Source: Pyricularia pennisetigena (Eukaryota > Ascomycota > Sordariomycetes > Magnaporthales > Pyriculariaceae). From it: DNA of 64,000 nt. The stretch's first letter is position 1. Each line of letters starts with the position of its first letter. This document shows positions 59,261 through 64,000 of the stretch, in pieces. The position numbers and the translations under genes were made by a program. The stretch lies in the NCBI RefSeq assembly GCF_004337985.1, contig NC_043742.1, forward strand, positions 1,350,176-1,414,175. Direction: 5' to 3'. The notes beneath the pieces are model-generated. The model saw nothing but the letters and a program-made list of their open reading frames with translations, ran no database searches and was not told the origin of the DNA.

Positions 59261-62200
59261 AACGGCCATAATATGCTTTGGAACGGGAGTTAAAGTTAAA
59301 TTGCATATAAGGGGTGTTTAAAAATAGGTTTTTAAGGTTTAGCGCCACTATTTCGTTTTTCAATTTTAAAGTTTTATTTATAAACCAAAAAAAAGGAAAT
59401 GTTGGAATACATTTAGCATTGCAATTGCTTATAGCGGGTAGCTTTTAATGCCATAAAGTCGGGTTTTGAGACTTTTGGAATTAATTATCCAAAAACCCTA
59501 TTGCAGCGATACAGCTACTGTTATTTGGGTGTGCCAGACCATTGTGCTTAAATATTTGAAGTTCAAAGGCTCCTGGCAGGTTGTAAATAATTGGAATTTT
59601 CGACTGCTCGACAAAATTGACGGTTTTTTAAGGCGGATATATCTGTTTGAAATTTAAGGCGTGGTACCAGCGGTTAATATGAAAAACCGTTTTACTAAAA
59701 TATCGTACCGAATTTGCTGGATCGCTTTAAACTGCGAATTTCCTTTTAACTGTTTTTTTTTAACGTCCATTTTTGGATTTAGCAAACGAATGGCTATCGC
59801 GGTTATTATTACTGCGGTTTATCCGGGAGGACGAAAAGGACGAAATACCTTTTTTAAATTGTCCAAAACAATATATTAAACGGGAATTTGGACTGTGGTT
59901 ATTTTATAAATTTAAAATTTGAAATATTGGGTAGTATAAAATTTTTACCGGAAAGTTTAATAAATTATACCGATCGCGGAAACCTAAAATAGGATTTGGT
60001 TTTATCCCGATATCGTTATTCCAAATATGCGAACGGGTTTTTGAATTGCAATTATCGCTTCGTTTATATTTATTAAAAACGGGTAAATTTTGGAGCTAAA
60101 CCATAATACCCGTTATACGCCACATTACGCAAAATTAATGTTAAAAATAAACGTTATAACGTTATCCACCGTAATTTGCTAAAATATTAAAATACAGCTA
60201 TTACCCTCTGTTTAAATGCCTGCAAATTACAATTAGGCGAACTCCATTTAACTTTTTTCCGATTAAAGGTTATCCGCACGTTAGCCGGCGTTGGATGTTT
60301 TTTTATTTTTATTAACATCTATTATTACGGCGTTTTATTCGCTTTTTTTTTATTTTTTATAATATTAAGGTAAAAGGTTATTTGGCCCGATATAATTTTA
60401 TAAACCGCCTTTAAACGATAAACCACCTATTTTTAATCTATTATACAGCCTTTTTAAATTTATCCCTAAAATATATAAAAACGTGAAAAAGCTTTTTTTG
60501 CATTGTTAATATATGCGTCGAAATAAGTTATAGCGCTTTGGTTACACGAAAATCGCATTTTGAGAACGTGATATCTGGTTTTTCGAAAAACGGTAAAAAA
60601 ATAATATATTTTATATTAATAATGTATAAATAAAATTTAAAGCCCATATTTAAGTTTAATTAAAAAAGTATTAATAGTATAAAAACCAAGGTTAAAATAT
60701 TAATAGAATTTATTTGCCCTCCGTCCATGTTTCGGGTATATCCTCCCAACGTATTTTAATAATATATAATTAGGTTTAATAGTTTATTTCCTATTTTCGT
60801 TTTTTTATAACCCGTACTAATAGTATTATAAAATATGAAAAACTTTATTACGGACGAAAATAATGTTTTAACGGGGTTTCGGTGGCGGCGGTTTGGGCAC
60901 CCCGGTCGTGTCGTACGCGTTGCGCATTAAATTCGGTTGGATAATTTGTATAATTATTTTGGAAAAATAGCACGTATATGCTGGTATAATAAATAAAAAA
61001 ATTAAATTCCGTTTTTAAATTCTAAATGGAAGTCCAGCTTAAAATTTACCGTTTTTATTGGCAGTTTTCCCTAATTTAAAAAGTTTAAAATATCCGGTTT
61101 TCGTATAAAAGTGTTAAACGAAGGTAGAGGATAAAATGGGAGGGTAAAGGTTTAAAACGAGATTTTGGGACAGGGAACCCCGATAAATGGGAAACGTATA
61201 AAATTTATATAATTGAAAAGTGCGATAAGTAAAAAAAAGGGGGACGATTCCGGATTTTACCGTAATAAGATTTCGCTGTGTATTTTGGCGTATTGCAAAG
61301 TTTGTTTTAAAAATTTTAAAGGTTTAATACGTAATTGCTGTGTTTATTTCGTGATAAAAGGGAGTTATAACTGGGAATTTAAAATTAATTAAAAATGGTA
61401 GTAAAATCGTTTTTGGTTATATATCGTATTTATTAACGAATAATATTTTTATTATAAACGCCTTCCGGGCCCAAGTTACGATTTTAAAAACCAAACGAGA
61501 AAAATTATTCGGGAATAAATGTTAAACAACCCTACCAGGTTAAAATATGCAGGGATTAGGGCGGAATTTAGTAATATCGAGCGATGTGGTAAAATTATTT
61601 TAAACGAATAATAAGAAATAATCCCCAATACCCCCAGGTATTAAATTTTTTTAACCATTTTTGCCTTTTTTAAACCCTTTTTATATATCCGTAATTTAGG
61701 TTTAAAATTAGGTTTGGTAAACCGTAAGCTTTTTAGGGAAAATTTATTCGGTAGGTATTATAGGTAATATTTTCGTTTTTTTATAATCGTTATTGGTGTG
61801 CAAAAAGGTGGGAAAATGGGCATATAGCTGGTTTAGCTATTTTGGTATATTTTGCTCGAATTTGTTATCGAGTCCTTTGCATTCGATAAGCGCTTGTTTT
61901 ACGAAATGGCATATTTAAAAAGGATTTAAAATAGACCGACGAAGGGTGATTATAAATTTAAGATAAATAGTTCGATTTGTCGTTAAAGGGTCGTTATTAT
62001 ATATCGAACCGGGTTAAACCATTTTTACCTTAATATTATAATATCGGAAATAATTGTACACTATTATTAAATAATATAAATTTCCCAGGATTTCGGTCCA
62101 AAATTATATTAATATATTATTATCCCTGTTAATATAGGTATATTTAATTTTAGGGAATTAACTTCCGGATTATTTTTTTTTATTTTTATTTTATTAATTA

Positions 62201-63814
62201 AGGCGTATATTAATATTAGGTTCCAAAGCATATTTTCCATTGTCCAGAGGTGGTAAAATTGCAGTTTCAGCGAACGGGTATTCGCAGCTTTATTATTCCG
62301 GCTAAATTTAATACGTACCGCATTATTATGCAAATTGCCGCCGGCTTTGCTTAACCTGTAACGCCCGACAAATAAAGGCCTTTAGTAATTGCTGTTTTAT
62401 TTACCGCTAACGTAATTAATTATTCCGGTTACATAAAGGGATAATAGTGCGTTTGTTAATACCGAAACGAACAAATTTCGGTTTTCCCGCAAAATTAGCA
62501 AAATGGTTGGAAAAAGTTTTTAAATTGGCCTAAATAGGTTTTAAAACCACAAAAATAAAAACGCAATGCTTAATTTTATCGGGGATGTTTTGAAAAAGGA
62601 TTTACCCAGTGTTTTTTTTTTAAAATACCTGGAAAAAACCCGAAAATTTCTAAGAAAAACTGGGTATAAAAGTTCCTTAAAGTAAAAGCAGGATTTCGAA
62701 ACGCAACCTTGGGTTGTATCGAAAAACGGTTCGGTTAAGGATATAATTATTTTTAAAATTTAGCAAAATATCGTTTAAAGCGATTTACATTTAACGCGAA
62801 TATAATTAATAAATTTATCGAATAAAAAGCAGATATTACCCGAAATTTTTAAAGATATTTGTTTCTTCCATATCGTTAGGTTTGGGACGGGTTTAACGTA
62901 TTCGAACGTTCGTAATCAGGATTATTAAAGGTTACCACTAATTCCAAAACTATTAACCATTATTTTTCGTTAATGGTCGAAAATCATAAATATTGCTTGT
63001 GCGCGGGCGAGTTTAAACTATGGGGTATTATTCACGAAAACGAATGGTCCGGGACCAAAATTATGGGAACAATTACCAAAAGGTTAAAGCAAAAAATAAA
63101 AGGGTTAATAAATATATATTACGATTGCGGAACGTTTTCGGTTATTAATAAATTTGGTATTTTTAAAATACGTTTATAAATACGATTACCCGCAGGTTTT
63201 TGTTTATAATTCCCAATACCTTTTAATTTTTCAATTTTACGCGACTATTCGAAAAAATATTAAAAATTAAAACTGTTTAATTAATATATGGGTTATTCCG
63301 CGTTTAAATTAATTTTACGGGGTTAATATTACGATGCGGGAAACGCTGGATATATTAATTCGGTATGGATGGATGCGTATCGTTGGCCAATTAGGTCGTC
63401 GTTTAAATATTTAAATCGGGGAATAGATGCAAAAGTTTAAATATTGGTTTGGGAGGCCCCGGTGGAAATATTGCAATTTAAACAGCATTAGGTTATCGCA
63501 TCCAAACGGATACCGGCGTAAATATAATGCTGGGGCAGGGAGGTGGTATTAGTATGCAGTTTAAAAACCGTACGTAATATGGAACGTAAAAAACGTTTAC
63601 CGATTTAATATTTAGAGTTTTAAAGCTAAAAATAACTATAATTGGCGTTAATACAAATAATAGAAAAATAAAATTTTACACTGCCTCGGGTCCGACCACG
63701 AAATTTTAAATTCCAAATTTCAGTTGTAAGATTTGTATTAAATATAAAAATTCGGTACTGAATTTGTTTTTAATTACAATTAAATAAATGGAGGGTGACC
63801 ATTGTTTTAACCTA
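59261..63814. other. Long decayed stretch, no assigned gene
   Basis: No family could be assigned. Notes: short open frames at 59466-59657 and 59661-59879 (+); near 60885-60945 a frame reads GGGLGTPVVSYALRIKFGW, transporter-like but isolated; 62973-63179 (+) is an open, balanced stretch (VENHKYCLCAGEFKLWGII, INIYYDCGTFSVINKFGIF) that may belong to a relic running to about 63590. The rest is TpA-rich decay. Confidence 0.4.
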
Positions 63815-64000
63815 TAACGGAATCGCCACGGCCCATTTTTGGGCCTTTGGTTAAATTGCCCCAATTAAAATCGGTATATCCAAAACTGGGCAAGCCCTGG
63901 CCTAATTTCAGTTTTTCCATATTCCAGGTTATTTTCGTCGGAGTCCTAACGTTTTTTGGGCATCCCAGAATTTGACTATTATATTAATGCAAATCCAAAT
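63815..64000 (+). repeat. Dispersed repeat, copy 3 of 3, cut by the window end
   Basis: Matches 57741-57920 block for block, and 8165-8340 more weakly (see those entries). The element continues past the window, so its right end and type are not visible here. Confidence 0.6.

Noticed and set aside
1..64000. Mitochondrial or other organelle DNA, because of high A+T and lack of long frames
   Set aside because: CpG is abundant, the recognisable families are nuclear-encoded (LaeA-like methyltransferase, P450, GH3, DUF3723), and no rRNA, tRNA or respiratory-chain genes are present.
1..64000. An alternative genetic code that reads TAA/TAG as Gln
   Set aside because: Many TAA/TAG stops sit where family alignments expect Gln or Trp, which could suggest a ciliate-like code. 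However, other changes (Thr to Ile, His to Tyr, Cys to Tyr) and frame shifts occur alongside, catalytic residues are lost, and the protein families are fungal. RIP explains all of this.
1..64000. CRISPR array, phage or bacterial defence system
   Set aside because: No regularly spaced repeats, no prokaryotic operon structure and no matching families; everything recognisable is fungal.

Overview
This window reads as a repeat-induced point mutation (RIP) affected, AT-rich block from the nuclear genome of a filamentous ascomycete (Pezizomycotina). TpA is very abundant, TCA and TGA are almost absent, and CpG is plentiful. In-frame stops inside recognisable protein families are nearly all TAA or TAG, as expected from C-to-T change at CpA on either strand. 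No open frame exceeds about 190 codons, so I call no intact gene. The families identified are fungal nuclear families, and I saw no rRNA, tRNA, CRISPR array or bacterial-style operon.

Layout, left to right. 1.5-3.0 kb: FAD-linked (PCMH-type) oxidoreductase relic. 5.3 kb: possible MADS-box fragment. 8.6-10.9 kb: dynamin-like GTPase relic whose central 1.2 kb is inverted. 14.0-14.7 kb: germin/spherulin-type cupin. 15.6-18.8 kb: large patatin-like phospholipase with a RING-like Cys region. 22.0-22.9 kb: LaeA-like methyltransferase. 23.8-24.6 kb: multi-pass membrane protein. 25.0-25.5 kb (minus): small secreted protein. 26.6-28.5 kb (minus): long relic of unknown family. 29.3-31.3 kb: full-length GMC oxidoreductase.

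31.6-32.0 kb is a short island that does not show the RIP signature and may hold an LTR. 32.3-34.9 kb (minus): DUF3723-type protein. 35.5-36.6 kb: protein kinase. 42.9-43.5 kb: possible secreted protein. 44.0-44.6 kb: cyclin. 47.5-49.2 kb: GH3 beta-glucosidase. 49.9-51.6 kb: BAHD acyltransferase. 53.1-54.1 kb (minus): alpha/beta-hydrolase. 58.6-59.3 kb: cytochrome P450. The remainder is decayed sequence in which I recognise little, plus a dispersed repeat seen three times (8.2, 57.7 and 63.8 kb).

The relics do not form a working pathway now. As a set (FAD oxidoreductase, GMC oxidoreductase, methyltransferase, BAHD acyltransferase, hydrolase, P450, together with patatin, dynamin, kinase and DUF3723) they resemble accessory, secondary-metabolism and expanded-family genes. 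The simplest inference is that duplicated accessory genes were copied here and mutated by RIP, making a gene graveyard rather than a transposon graveyard. Boundaries are approximate because starts, stops and splice sites have themselves been mutated.
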